Origin: Ilex aquifolium | Lineage: Eukaryota > Streptophyta > Magnoliopsida > Aquifoliales > Aquifoliaceae | Direction of reading: 5' to 3' | Assembly (NCBI GenBank): GCA_951799425.1 | Contig: OX637396.1 | Location: forward strand, 42,585,901 to 42,649,900 | Length of the DNA: 64,000 bases | In this document: positions 12,038 through 23,045 of the stretch, in pieces | How the letters are laid out: each line of letters begins with the position of its first letter | Position numbering within the stretch: the stretch's first letter is position 1 | The notes under the pieces: model-generated | Database searches by the model: none | The model's input: only the letters and a program-made list of their open reading frames with translations | Told to the model about the DNA's origin: nothing | Translations under genes and position numbers: made by a program

Positions 12038-12694
12038 ATGGCAGAAGAGCTCGGACCAGAAAAGAACCAACCACCGGCCAAAATGAGCGAGGACAAGCAC
12101 GGCGAAGGTACCACCATGGCTTCCCATGTAGGCCGTGCCTTGTGCTCATGTATGGTTGTCTTCCTTTTGCTACTAGGTATCACAGCCCTGGTAGTGTGCT
12201 TAGTGTATCGTCCCCACAAGCCAAAGTTCACAGTTGTCAGCGCGGCCGTCTATTATCTCAACACCACGGCCCCACCGTTCCTGTCCGTCACCATGCAGTT
12301 CACCATCGTCACTAGAAACCCCAACAAGCGAGTCTCCATCTTCTACGACCAGCTTTCAGCTTTCGTGTCGTACAAGAACCAGGCGATCACGCCGCCAGTG
12401 ATCCTGCCACCTCTGTATCATCGAAAGCACAGCACGGTGGCGCTGTCGCCGGTACTGGGCGGGGCTGCAGTGCCAGTTTCGGTGGAGGTGGCAAATGGGT
12501 TGGTGATGGACCAGACTTATGGGGTGATTGGTTTGAGGCTGGTTTTGTTAGGGAAGCTGAAATATAAGGCTGGGGCTATAAGGACCGGGCATTATGGGAT
12601 ATATGTGAAATGTGATATGTTGGTTGGGGTGAAGAAAGGCTTTGTGGGCCAAGTGCCTTTGCTTGGATCTCCAGAGTGCAAAGTTGATATATAA
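12038..12694 (+). CDS. NDR1/HIN1-like (NHL) LEA_2-family membrane protein
   Basis: A single-exon gene for a 218-residue protein of the NDR1/HIN1-like family, small plasma-membrane-anchored proteins linked to defence and abiotic stress. A short basic/acidic N-terminus is followed by one membrane segment at about residues 36-57 (CMVVFLLLLGITALVVCLVY), then YRPHKPKF and a LEA_2 domain. Family marks are RNPNKRVSIFYDQ at about 91-104, YHRKHSTVAL at about 128-137, and the end GQVPLLGSPECKVDI. Length is normal. Start choice is open: ATGs at 12083 and 12116 are in frame, the latter in an excellent context (ACCACCATGGCT), and an overlapping out-of-frame ATG at 12030 opens a frame that stops at 12084-12086, overlapping the second ATG. 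It is a neighbour of, but has no clear tie to, the clock genes. Confidence 0.88.
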   Translation: MAEELGPEKNQPPAKMSEDKHGEGTTMASHVGRALCSCMVVFLLLLGITALVVCLVYRPHKPKFTVVSAAVYYLNTTAPPFLSVTMQFTIVTRNPNKRVSIFYDQLSAFVSYKNQAITPPVILPPLYHRKHSTVALSPVLGGAAVPVSVEVANGLVMDQTYGVIGLRLVLLGKLKYKAGAIRTGHYGIYVKCDMLVGVKKGFVGQVPLLGSPECKVDI

Positions 12695-13500
12695 AGCTTA
12701 ACATTGTATATTTTGGCTGTTCTTTCTTCTTTTTATCATGTTGTTTTTAGTCTGTTCTGTAATAATGATGCTTAAAGGCAGATTAGTTTTGTTCTAGGCA
12801 AAGTTAGGGCAAAAAAAAAAAAAATGAAACAATGGGTTTCTTTTCTTCTGTTTGATCTAGTTCACCCCCCACTTCCTTGCCTTGTTCAGTTGCTCCCACT
12901 CTTGGTCAGCCGTGGGCGTCAAAAAGGTATGAACAAATGGCTGCATGCACAATTGCCTTGTTTCCGCTCTTGGCTAGCTGTGGACTTGAAAAGTGAACAA
13001 ATGGCTCTTCGTGCAACAAATTAATCATCTTAGTGTGTCATACTGCCAAAAGCCAGATGGTGTATTTATATATATATATCTCATTTTGCTTTATCATTTT
13101 TTACAGAAGGCAAAATAAGTGGTGAATTTAGGAAAACTTTGCGGCAACTGTTGGTGTTGCGAATTGAACCAATATTCGTGATCAGCAGAGTTGCAATATC
13201 CCACCATCAACTAAGCAAAATGTTCACTTCGAAATTGATATCCTCTACTCAAATTGCACCCACAGCCTTCTAAAACTGCTGCTTCATTCTGTATGCTCTG
13301 TGAATGAGACTAAATAACTGTGGATAGTCTCTCTCTCTCTCTCTCTCTCTCCAAGTGCTGAAACTAGTTTATTCTTTGTGACGAAAAGTTGAACCTGGGA
13401 TTTCCGTTTATCTTATGGATTTATCCTTATCTAATTTATTGTGCATTAATTAGTAATGAATCCCAACATTAAATAAAATGCACTTCCAATTCAATAATCA
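12695..13500. other. 3' flank of the NHL gene, no further gene seen
   Basis: The NHL 3' UTR probably covers the first 100-150 bp (AATAATG-like signals near 12761). A short A-run lies at 12811-12824, (TA)n at about 13066-13078 and (CT)n at 13328-13352. No coding sequence was recognised. Confidence 0.5.
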
Positions 13501-13509
13501 TTATGTATT

Positions 13510-13692
13510 GAGTAATGCTACACTGACCAAATTTTGGGACCAAATTTAGAGCCCAAATGACATAGCAGTTGACTTGGGCTTCTTTATTTGGTGCCATGTC
13601 ATTTGGGTCTCAATAAAGATTTCAAATAATAGGCTGCCATGTCATTTGGGCTCCAAATTTGGTCCCAAAATTTGGTCAGTGTAGCATTACTC
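13510..13692. mobile_element. MULE-type MITE copy A, 183 bp, near-perfect TIRs
   Basis: Terminal inverted repeats of about 38 bp begin GAGTAATGCTACACTGACCA and end TGGTCAGTGTAGCATTACTC, almost without mismatch, indicating a young insertion. Flanks TTATGTATT (13501-13509) and TAATGTATT (13693-13701) match in 8 of 9 bases, the size typical for Mutator-like elements. Confidence 0.88.
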
Positions 13693-13708
13693 TAATGTAT
13701 TTCCTAAA

Positions 13709-13889
13709 GAGTAATACTATTTGGATTTAAAAATTTGAACTCATTTGTTGACCTAATTCACTATAATTTTTAGATTGACTGTGGACTCCATCAAACATTA
13801 GAACTTGCTCTTCATCTAATGATTCCAATAAAATCACATCATCATGTTAGCAAATGAGGTCAAATTTTTAGATATCAATAGCATTACTC
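13709..13889. mobile_element. MULE-type MITE copy B, 181 bp, abutting copy A
   Basis: The ends GAGTAATACTATTTGGATTT and ATATCAATAGCATTACTC are inverted copies. Flanks TTTCCTAAA (13700-13708) and ATTCCTAAA (13890-13898) match in 8 of 9 bases. Its left target site overlaps the right duplication of copy A by two bases. It is more diverged than copy A. Confidence 0.82.
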
Positions 13890-13898
13890 ATTCCTAAA

Positions 13899-14609
13899 AT
13901 ACCTATATAAGTAAAACTATATATTAAACAATCTGGAGTAGGACTTTGACACGTACACTTTTACTCCAGCCATGGGTATGGCATCTCTGAACTTGTCTTA
14001 TGGAAAGCTAGATAGAATCTCTGAGTGAAGTGGTTGGACGAGGCATCAGGTTCTTCACTACAGTTAAGTGATTAGCCACTTACCGATGTAGAATCTTTAT
14101 AGATTACCCAATCAGTTCTTTTGAAGCATATATATATATATATTGGAGAATCTCATGACCATATGGAGAACAGCATAAATGCTTATATATACCAGCGGTG
14201 TGCTACTTTTGAACTGAATTCTTAGACCATTAATGTTATCAAACAACCTAAAGTAAGTTTTTTTGTTGGCAGCCCCAGTTCCAGTTCCACCATTAGGATC
14301 AGCGGTACTGGTGTTAGAGGTAGGGTAAAACCACAATATACAGTTTAGTTTCCACATTCCTTCCTTATTCTAATTTGAGTGGCAGACCATGGCATGGTGC
14401 CTTGGGAACCTTGGTTGGGTTTTGCACTTTATGTTACGGACATGGACAGCGAGATCACAAGTACTCTATGTACATTGAACCTTAATTTCACTCGATCTCT
14501 TATTATAAATTGAAGATTAATTTGTTATTTATAAATGGATCTCACATACTAGAGTTGAATGAAATTGAGAGAGAGTGTGTCGGAGGAGATTAGATCCACG
14601 ATGAAGGTA
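13899..14609. other. Intergenic stretch, nothing recognised
   Basis: Mixed AT-rich sequence with a (TA)n run at about 14131-14144. Open frames here lack family features. No RNA gene or inverted-repeat element was seen. Confidence 0.5.
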
Positions 14610-14614
14610 CTACT

Positions 14615-15168
14615 TGATGGGCCAGGCCCAAAAGGCCCAAAATCATACTGAAGCCCAGTTGTAATTAAAGGCTCAAATTTATAAAGACTCAGGCCCAATA
14701 AGACTCGAGCTCAATTAAGTGCACCATGGAGCTGCCTCGGCTTAGCTACAAGATCCAGAGAGCACCCTTACCTTCTCTACCACCTTGGAAGCAGTCAACT
14801 TGGACCGGGTCTTGTGGGGAGCTCCTCAATGGCCACACCCGTTGAGGAGAATTTGCAAGTTCCACCAGGATAGCCAGATAGTTGCCACTTAATAGCTCCA
14901 CTCTGTTGGAGAATGGCTATTAAAGGTAAGCCCCACCAGCACTTGGGGGGCATCACCTTCTACAGAGCATAAAACTCATCTTCCTCTCTAATCTGTAACA
15001 CTCCGTTCACCGGAATCAATAAAATACCGGTAACTCTCTGCCATTCCAAAGTGGACGTAGGTCAAATTGACTGAACCACTATAAATCCCGTCTCCCTCTA
15101 CTTTAATTATGGCTTAATTTCTAAATTACTTAACTAGTGGTGTGCAAAGTCAATTTTGTGCATCATCA
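14615..15168 (+). mobile_element. Solo LTR of an LTR retrotransposon, 554 bp, 5-bp target duplication
   Basis: The element starts TGATGGGCCAGGCC and ends TTTTGTGCATCATCA, the TG...CA signature with short inverted ends. It is flanked by exact direct repeats CTACT at 14610-14614 and 15169-15173. Near its end are AATAAA-type signals (AATCAATAAAATACC) and the block GTGGACGTAGGTCAAATTGA. No second LTR, primer-binding site or polyprotein follows, so it is a recombination-derived solo LTR. It is related to the longer one at 31019-32004. Confidence 0.88.

Positions 15169-15170
<2 letters not shown>

Positions 15171-15209
<39 letters not shown>
15171..15209. repeat. (CT)n microsatellite beside the solo LTR
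   Basis: About 18 uninterrupted CT units follow directly on the solo LTR's right target duplication. Confidence 0.9.
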
Positions 15210-15211
<2 letters not shown>

Positions 15212-16498
15212 TTCAGACTTGAGACTTGAGATGCAGATTTTTTACTTGATAATTGATAAACAAGTGGACTGATATCAGTTTTGCATTTGGAGAGGACCAT
15301 ACTAGCTAGGCTGGGCATGTCTGGACTTACAGCCTACAACCAAGGCCCATAACCCAAATATATGATTTTACTTGCTGTTCCTTGATACCCAAATATCAAT
15401 ATTTTATGGGTTTTTTGAGTTTTGGTACAATTTTTTAGACTTATTTGAGCAAAAGTGTATGGATAAGTTATTTACTCTATTAAATACAATTTTTATAAAT
15501 TTGTTTGTGTTTAGGTACAAAATTCAAATGAATTAAAAATATTTTTACCTAAACACCATCCCTTAAATTATGCAGTCATCATTGGTAGTTATTTGAGGAA
15601 ACAAATATCTAAAGATTAATAATAGTACTGGGAAGTAAAATAGGGGCATTAATGATCAAAATTTTTCTTCTTCGGCAACAAGATTCTATGGCAATGAGAT
15701 TTGATTAGAATGCCACAAATTATATGTGAATAAACACTGAATTTTTTCAAAAAAAAAAAAAAAAGAGAATTGACCAAGATGTTTTGTTAGATATTATGTA
15801 TTGTTCGTTGTTGGGATGTTGGGAAAAAATAACTTCTTTATTTTTTTTTAATGGGTATAACTGTTTTTTAATGGGTGTAACTATTTTTTTAATGGATGTA
15901 ACTATTTTTTTAATTGATGTAACTATTTTTTTAATTGGTGTAACAATCACAGTCTCATGTAATTGTTAAGGCATGATGATGTAATGATGCCGCGATACTA
16001 AATGGTGCAATTATTTAGTTTATGTAAACAACTGAATGACAAATTTGGTTGGTGTAATAATTTTGTGTAATTATTTTGTGTAAATGTTTGGTTTATTAGA
16101 ACGTATGAGTAACTGTTTTATGTATTATAGGACAATTGTAACTAATTGATATAACTGATTAGTGTAATTGTGATATTGTAATATTAATATAAATAGAGTA
16201 AGAGAAAATAGGAAGAGAGAGAGAGAAACTGTTAGAGAAAATATGCACATATTTTACCTCTCATTGTTTAATTGTAGTCAAAATATATGAAAGAAATACA
16301 AAAGGTTTCAACCCATCAGTTATTTACTGAATGACAATATTGTCATTTTTTAAAAATATGCATTTTAGCACAAATAAGATTTTATGTTATATTTTTGCTC
16401 AAATAAGTCTAAAAAATTGTACCAACTTCCAAATCACCCTTTTATCACAGTTCCAGCTCCAGCTCCAGCTTGAGAGAGAATGAACCTGATAATTCTAA
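15210..16498. other. AT-rich intergenic DNA with a minisatellite
   Basis: No gene was recognised. At about 15847-15953 five tandem units of roughly 24 bp carry the motif TTTTTTTAATGGRTGTAACTA with drift in each copy. GTGTAATT/GTGTAAC motifs continue loosely to about 16180. An A-run is at about 15750-15763. Confidence 0.6.
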
Positions 16499-17438
16499 GA
16501 GCATCTCCAAGAAGACTATCTAAAATAGCTACTCAAAATATATTAAAATATTGTATTATCTACTTTAGCTAACCACTTTTTCAAAGTCATTCCAACAACA
16601 TTATCTATTTTAGTTATTCACTTCAACTAACTTTAACTAACTTTCAATAATAAAATCTAAAATACTATGTAGTATGCCATGTCATCACCATATTGATGAC
16701 ATCACATGCTGATGTGTTACGTCACGTCATCAAAATTTTAAATTTTTTATTTTTATTAATAACGGCTATATTTACAACAGTTATATGTAGCCACCACTAT
16801 TATTTACTACTCCTTCTTCACTTCACAACAGTTGTCTATAGGGTTTTCCTCCCTATACCTCATTTCCTGATGGATTCTAAGAAATGGGTCGCAAGAAAAT
16901 ACTCTTTTTGTACTAAAAGGTGCATAAGCATTTGGAATATGTATTGGGAAGCATAGCATTTCTCTTACTGAGCAAGGAGGAATCAAGGTAATATGTATCC
17001 CAAATGTTTCTACACACGAACACACATCAACCCCCCAAAAAACAGAGGCTCACAAAAACAATAGTTAGAAAAAGGTGCAGTCAAAAGGTGATCAGAGAAT
17101 TAGAATGTATGGTTTGAGGAAAAAAAGAAAAATTAAGTAGACCATTTACGCAGAAAATTTCAAAAGAAACACCAAAGGTCATGAAGATTCCCCAGGAATA
17201 GCTAGAAATCAAGGTCACATAAAAAAGGTTAGAAGTCTCACATAAATAAATTTCAGGTAATTAAAGGAAAGTCGACATAATCCAATAACATACCAAGAAT
17301 CTTCCCAGTAAACAAACTGAAAATTCATAAAAATCCAAAATCTCTCAAGAAACCCACAATCGAACAGAGCACGCAAACCCCATAACCATAGGCTAATCAA
17401 ACACTAAAACAATACATGTATACAAATATACCCACAGA

Positions 17439-18624
17439 CAGGGGTGGAGCCAGAAATGTTGGTCAGGGTGGGTACTTTAATTGTGCACTCTAATTTTTTT
17501 CCTCATAACCAATCACACTATATAATATATTTATATTTTATTATATTATATTTAGCTGAAATTGATATAAAAAAATTCAGTTCAAGAATGACAAAAAAGT
17601 AAGAATCAAAACAAAATTATTGTGAAATAGTAAATTCAATTTTTATTTAGCCCAAACAAAATCCTAACAAAAAGACAAAAAAAAAATAGTACATTTTTAA
17701 CCTAATTATATATTTCAATATAATATATAAAATTTTAAAATCTCTAAAATTTTGTATATGAATTAAATGTAAATTAATTTTTCACTAAATTTCTATTAAT
17801 GTGCACAATCACAAGTCTTGTAGTAAAATTATTCTTTATTTAGTTGCAAATTTTGGTTGAGGTCACTGTCATCTTATAGAAAAATTCCCTATTCAAAATA
17901 GTTTGAAATATTTTTGGGTTACAACCTTTTGTCTTTTGTATACAATCTTATTTTATTAGGTTATAGATTACTATTACTTAAAAAATGGTAAATGAGAATT
18001 AAAAATTTGTTCTTAAAAAATAACGAATATTGTGTTAGATAAATAAAAATATTGTATATTCGTTAATATACAAATAGATCACTGACTCAATCCAAAACTA
18101 ACATTTATTTTAGAGGGTTAGTGGTCCACTAATTTATTGAAAAAAAAAAACTAGAACCATTGAAATTTTCAAAAATTTAAGAGGGCAAATATAATGTATA
18201 AAATAATTTTATGGATCCTTATCTAAGGTGGTCCAAAAATGAGGGGGGCAAGTGCTCACCCTGATCCCCATATGTTTTTTATAAGGGTTAGGTGATATCT
18301 GTCAAGTGGCCAAAAATTTGTTTTTTAATGGTGGGCCAAAAGTTTTATTTTTTAATAGATTTGGGTGGATTGTGATAGGTCATAGATTTGATTTTTTAAT
18401 GAGTTTGGGTAGATAGTGATGGGCTCAAATTTTTTTGTTTTAAATTAGCTTAATTTTTTAATTTTTTTGTTTAAATAATGTGGGCTTAACATTTTTATTT
18501 TTTATTTTGGGTGGGCACAAATAATATATTATACAAATATATAATATATATACATAACTAATTAAAAAATAAAAAATTGACGGGGGGCACATGCCCACCC
18601 TGGCCATGCCTCCCTCCGCCCTTG
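17439..18624. mobile_element. hAT-type element nested in the Harbinger-like element, 1186 bp
   Basis: Ends are CAGGGGTGGAGCCAG and the inverted CTCCCTCCGCCCTTG, with a further inverted block GGTCAGGGTGGGTA/TGCCCACCCTGGCC. The 8-bp direct repeat CCCACAGA lies exactly at both borders (17431-17438 and 18625-18632), diagnostic of hAT insertion. The interior is A/T-rich with no transposase that I can recognise. Confidence 0.87.
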
Positions 18625-18700
18625 CCCACAGATAAGAGAAAACCCATCAAGATCATATCTACCAAATCTAAAGAAAACCCACAAATAAAATGACATATAC

Positions 18701-18802
18701 CCTTTAGGATAGACATTCCCAGTGACAGGGAAGACCAGAGAGGATCCTAATCGATCCTCGGTGGCCATTGATTTGGATTGTTTCTTGATCTTCTGAGGCG
18801 GA
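18701..18802 (-). pseudogene. Captured exon fragment of a nucellin-like aspartic protease
   Basis: Read on the minus strand, a short frame contains KKQSKSMATEDRLGSS and then LVFPVTGNVYPKG, followed by a good splice donor (GG|GTATAT). The SSxVFPVxGNVYP motif is the usual entry to the protease domain of plant nucellin/ASP1-like aspartic proteases. No catalytic DTG exon follows. It sits between the inverted ends of the Harbinger-like element, which suggests gene-fragment capture. Assignment rests on a short motif only. Confidence 0.45.
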
Positions 18803-19087
18803 TTGGAAGCTGAAGAACAGCTTTGTAGTGTTGCACATCACAGTCGGTTGAGCCTCAGTCGTTCGAACGAGGGAGGCGAGGGAGGCAGAGAGTTGACAGA
18901 GGCGAGGGAGGCAGAGAGTTGACAGAGAGTCTGGCGAGGGAGAGGGGCTAGCTTGATGTAGCGACTGAAATTAGGGCTATGGGAAATAGATAGTCAGATA
19001 GCTAGTCCGTTGGAGTGGAATTTAAGGGAGAAGCTATCTAAAATAACTAAGGGGAGGGGTTTATTGAGCCTCTTGGAGATGCTCTAA

Positions 19088-19911
19088 ATAAACAACAATG
19101 TCAGTCGTTCAATGAAGAAAAAAGCCTTGCAGTTTCCCAAGGTGCTTTAAAAATACAATAAAAATAATAACTTTGCTTATATAATCATGCAATATTTATT
19201 GCTGGCTACTACACAAGAAGCTGCAGATGAAGATGATATAGATAATAGATTCTCCATCCATTTAGGTCCTGTCTCAAGTTTTGATGAGAAGCCTTACAAG
19301 ACAACTTTCTGAAAGGTCACACACACCCACACCCACACCCACACCCACACCCACACCCACACCATTCTCAAATTTAATCATTTTGGGTTGCTATCAACAA
19401 ACTAGTCAATACCATCACTCTTGCAACTAGCATTTAGGGGGATGTCCTTATAAGGCGCGGTGCCGGTAATGTTTTCTTCGTCAAATATATTTATATAATG
19501 AATGAATTTTTCTCTCACCCTACTCTAGGTGTGTCGTAGCCTCCACCTCCTTCTAGTTAAATAAATTTGACCTTTGTCTTGTAGCAGATTTAATGTGTGA
19601 AAGTATCAACTCGCCTAACGCACAAAGCGCCCATAAAAGTAGCACCAAAGATTCTTCATTAGCTATGTCCTATCCCGCGAGCAAGCAATACATTCTTTAT
19701 CCATTCAAGATTACAAAGCACTACTGTCTCCTAAAACCAAGTGTTTTCTTTTTTGGGTAAACAAAACCAAATGTTTTCTTAGAAATAAAATAATACACTT
19801 AATGTTCCCTTGTACCAAGTACGACCGCTATATAGGTATTAGGTAAGTCCAACCAATTAAGTATATGATTAATTATATATGTTATGTAGCTGCCCACGAG
19901 AGCATACTCTA
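19088..19911. other. Intergenic stretch with (ACACCC)n array
   Basis: A hexanucleotide array of ACACCC, about seven units, lies at 19320-19362. The rest is mixed sequence with no recognised gene. Confidence 0.6.
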
Positions 19912-19920
19912 TATTATTAT

Positions 19921-20425
19921 TAGGGTAAATTGCACCAATGGTCCCTGAAGTTTGTCACTTATTGCACTTTCGTCCCTAAAATTCTAATTTCGTCAATTTT
20001 GTCCTTCATGTTAACACATTGACTCAATTTGGTCCTTACCCCTAACGACCGTCCAAATAATAGACGGAAAATGTCATGTGCCTCGCACATGGGACTTTTG
20101 AAGGATATTTTTGGTATTTTACTACTATTTATGCATCTAAACACAATTATCCATTATATGTATACATTAAACATGAACCCAAACACCCACATTCTTCTCC
20201 TTTTCTTTTATCTCCTCTCTCCCTCACACAGGCAGTATCTTCTCTCCCCTAAAAAACGTAGACATCATTCTCTCTCTCTCTCTCTCTCCCGCCCCCCACT
20301 CCCAAACCCAACACATCTGAACCCTAGCACAAACACAACAGAAAACTAAAAATACACACCCACATCATTACTTCGCCTCCACCCCTCAAACCCAACACAT
20401 CTAAACTCTAACACAAACACAATAG

Positions 20426-20518
<93 letters not shown>

Positions 20519-21413
20519 GCACAGGAATGATGTATTCTTTGCCGGAGAAGATCGATAGCTGCTGTGGTGGCAATAAAGGTTTTGAATTGATGAAGAATTT
20601 GGTATGAATTGGGTATTGCTCAATTGAATTCTGATTGTGAATTTCTCTATAGATCTCCCTCCTGAATTGTGTCTTGTTTTCTAAAATTTCGTTGGGGACA
20701 TGAGAATTAATGGGTCTAGTATGGTAGTGGTGGGGGGGGGGGGAGCGAGATTTGTTGTGGTGGAGGTGGGTTTTCTGGGTTGGCTTGTGAGTGGAGTTGG
20801 AGCGAGATCTTTGTTACTCTCTTTATGCTGGGTTGTGTGTGTGTGTGTGTTTGTGTGGTCTGTGTGCGTGTTTGTGTGTGTGAAGAAGGAGATGTGAGAT
20901 AGAGAAAGAAAGAGAGAAAAAAAAACGATAGAGATTAATTGGGTTGAGTGGTCGTCGCCGGTGGGCTGGTCGTTGTTGGGGCGAGACATAGAAGTGAAGA
21001 GCTGGAGAGAGAGAGGCCGCTGGTTGAGAGAGAGCGAGAGAAAAAAGCATGGAGAGAGAGAATTGGGGCTACAACTCAGGTGGGGGAAGGTGTGTGATGC
21101 CGGAATTAGCGGATTATCGGCAGTGTGGGGAAGAGGGAGTGTGGCGAGTAATGGTGGTTTTTTGTCCTTTAGACTTATTTTGAGTTTCCATTTTTTGCCT
21201 TATATTTTGAATGCACAATGACAAAAACACCCATTAACATTCCCATGTGCGAGGCACATGACATTTTTCGTCTATTATTTGGACGGCTGTTAGGGGTAAG
21301 GACCAAAGTGAGTCAATGTGTTAATATGGAGGATGAAATTGACGAAATTAGAACTTTAGGGACGAAAGTGTAATAAGTGGCAAAATTCAGGGACCATTGG
21401 TGCAATTTACCCT
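19921..21413. mobile_element. Long-TIR Mutator-like (MULE) non-autonomous element, 1493 bp
   Basis: Inverted repeats of about 175-185 bp (19921-20100 and 21232-21413) begin TAGGGTAAATTGCACCAATG and end CATTGGTGCAATTTACCCT, with only scattered mismatches. The exact 9-bp direct repeat TATTATTAT flanks both ends (19912-19920, 21414-21422). The interior has a tandem duplication (CAAACCCAACACATCT at about 20302 and 20388), a long (AC)n(AG)n run and a more GC-rich, promoter-like part at 20700-21130. No transposase was recognised; a captured host 5' region is possible but unproven. Confidence 0.9.
20428..20517. repeat. Compound microsatellite (AC)n(AG)n
   Basis: About 19 AC units run directly into about 25 AG units inside the MULE. 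Open frames across it only reflect the dinucleotide repeat. Confidence 0.95.
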
Positions 21414-21504
21414 TATTATTATGTGAAGAATTGGAGACATGCATACATTGTTTGTTTCAATGAGTTGATTGAAGAGCAAACCGAATGGAAACTGACTTTG
21501 CAAG

Positions 21505-23045
21505 TAGGGATGGCAGTGGACCGAAGCGGGAGCAGGGGTGTAGTCTTCATCCCCGTACTCGCTTAAAAAAACTTTGTCCATCCCCGGTTCACGAGTATAG
21601 TTTTCATCCTTATCCCCGTCCACGGGTAAATTTGTAATCCCCGTCTCGTCCCTGCCTTCACCCCCGTCCACGGGTAAATTTGTAATCCCCGTCCCATCCC
21701 TGCCTTCACCCCCGCCCAAGCTCAAGCCCAACATAATCCAACATTGTAAATAATCCAAAAAATCAAAAAAATTGATTGTCACGAACTGAAAATTACAACA
21801 TAAAGTCTATTCAACACTTTTCAAACAAAAAGTCTATTCAACAATTTTTAAAGAGCAAAAATCATATTCAAGTAGAATAAACTCAACAATTAATAAAAAT
21901 CATATCTAACACTATAATCAGAATTTAACAAAGACCATATTCAAGTAGCATAAATTTAGAAAATTCAGAATATTGCATATTTAACACAAAATCAGATGTA
22001 GCACATATAAATTGCAGATCTAACACAAAAAAAAAAAAAAATCAGAACAAGCAACATCTAAAAACTTCGTATCTAACGCACCTAGGGGTGTTCAAATTTT
22101 CGATTAGCCGCAAGTTCCTACCCTACCCGATCCTACCCTACCCTATTAAACGGTTAGCCGCAAAAATCGGGTAGGAATGCGGAAGAGTTTTTGGTCTTCC
22201 GATTAAATCGGGTAGGAATGCGGAAGAGCTATCCATTTCCGCATTCCTACCCTACCCTACCCGCATTAATTAATTAATATGATTTTAATGTATTTCATAT
22301 GGTTTAAACTTAAATTAATTGTTATTGTATTTGTGTAACAATTATGGTGGATTGATGTTCATACTTTCTTGTGTTTTATTATAATTGTTGTTGTAGTTGT
22401 TTTATATTTTAGTGTTATTGATTTATTGTGTTGTTAAATTGGTGCATTCAAAAATTAATAGTTACAAAAGTATTTACCCGATTTCCTACTCGACTTCCTA
22501 CCCGATTAATCGGGTAGGAAGTCGGGTAGGAATACCACACCTGTCGGGTAGGGTAGGCCAAGAAAAAATTCTTCTGCAAAGTATCGGGTAGGAAGACGAA
22601 AGAGCATATTTCCTACCCGTAGGGTAGGGTGAACACCCCTAAACGCACCATAGATTCGAAACAAAAACTCTTAATAGTTAACACAACACAGATCCTTAGA
22701 TCTAACAAAACTCATCACAAATCTAACAAAATAGATCATAGATCTAACAAAAACCATAAAAGTAATAAATCTTATCTTATTGGATACAGAAAAAAAGTGG
22801 ACCACTGAATTTTAAAATTAACTTTATGGGTGCGTGGGTGGGAATGGGATATATATATATATATATATCACGGGTTAGCGAGGGCGGGGAGGGACGAGGC
22901 GGGGGTAAGTGTCAGTCCATACTCGTGCGGGTTTATGCAGGTATTTTCATATATGTCTACCGTCTAATACGTATGATCTATCCTTAGTCCAAATAGAACG
23001 AGTTTAGATGAATACTCATTTTTTTACCGTCTACTGCCATCCCTA
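21505..23045. mobile_element. hAT-type element, 1541 bp, perfect 8-bp target duplication
   Basis: The ends TAGGGATGGCAGTGGAC and CTACTGCCATCCCTA are inverted, and TTTGCAAG is repeated exactly on both sides (21497-21504 and 23046-23053). Subterminal blocks of CCCCGTCCACGGGTAAATTT occur twice on the left, and GCGGGGAGGGACGAGGCGGG on the right. No transposase is visible. A second hAT has inserted at 22083-22641. Confidence 0.9.
22083..22641. mobile_element. hAT-type element nested inside another hAT, 559 bp
   Basis: The ends TAGGGGTGTTCAAATTTTCG and GTAGGGTGAACACCCCTA are inverted; AACGCACC flanks both sides exactly (22075-22082, 22642-22649). The subterminal parts are dense with CTACCC and CGGGTAGGAA motifs in both orientations. 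There is no coding capacity. A decayed relative lies at about 39750-40207. Confidence 0.92.

Larger units (their letters stand above)
16499..19084. mobile_element. PIF/Harbinger-like element, 2.6 kb, TAA target duplication, with internal insertion
   Basis: The termini GAGCATCTCCAAGAAGACTA and GAGCCTCTTGGAGATGCTC are inverted, continuing inward as CTATCTAAAATAGCTA against GCTATCTAAAATAACTA. Flanking TAA at 16496-16498 and 19085-19087 fits the 3-bp TWA duplication of PIF/Harbinger elements. No transposase was recognised, so it is non-autonomous. It holds a nested hAT (17439-18624) and, on the minus strand, an exon-like fragment of an aspartic protease at 18701-18802. Removing the nested hAT leaves a 1.4-kb element. 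Confidence 0.72.

Noticed and set aside
20346-20623. Minus-strand Ser-Leu and Cys-Val repeat proteins
   Set aside because: Pure translation of the (AC)n(AG)n microsatellite.
20700-20897. Gene inside the MULE beginning MRINGSSMVVV
   Set aside because: Low-complexity Gly/Val sequence from a G-run and GT repeat; no family features.
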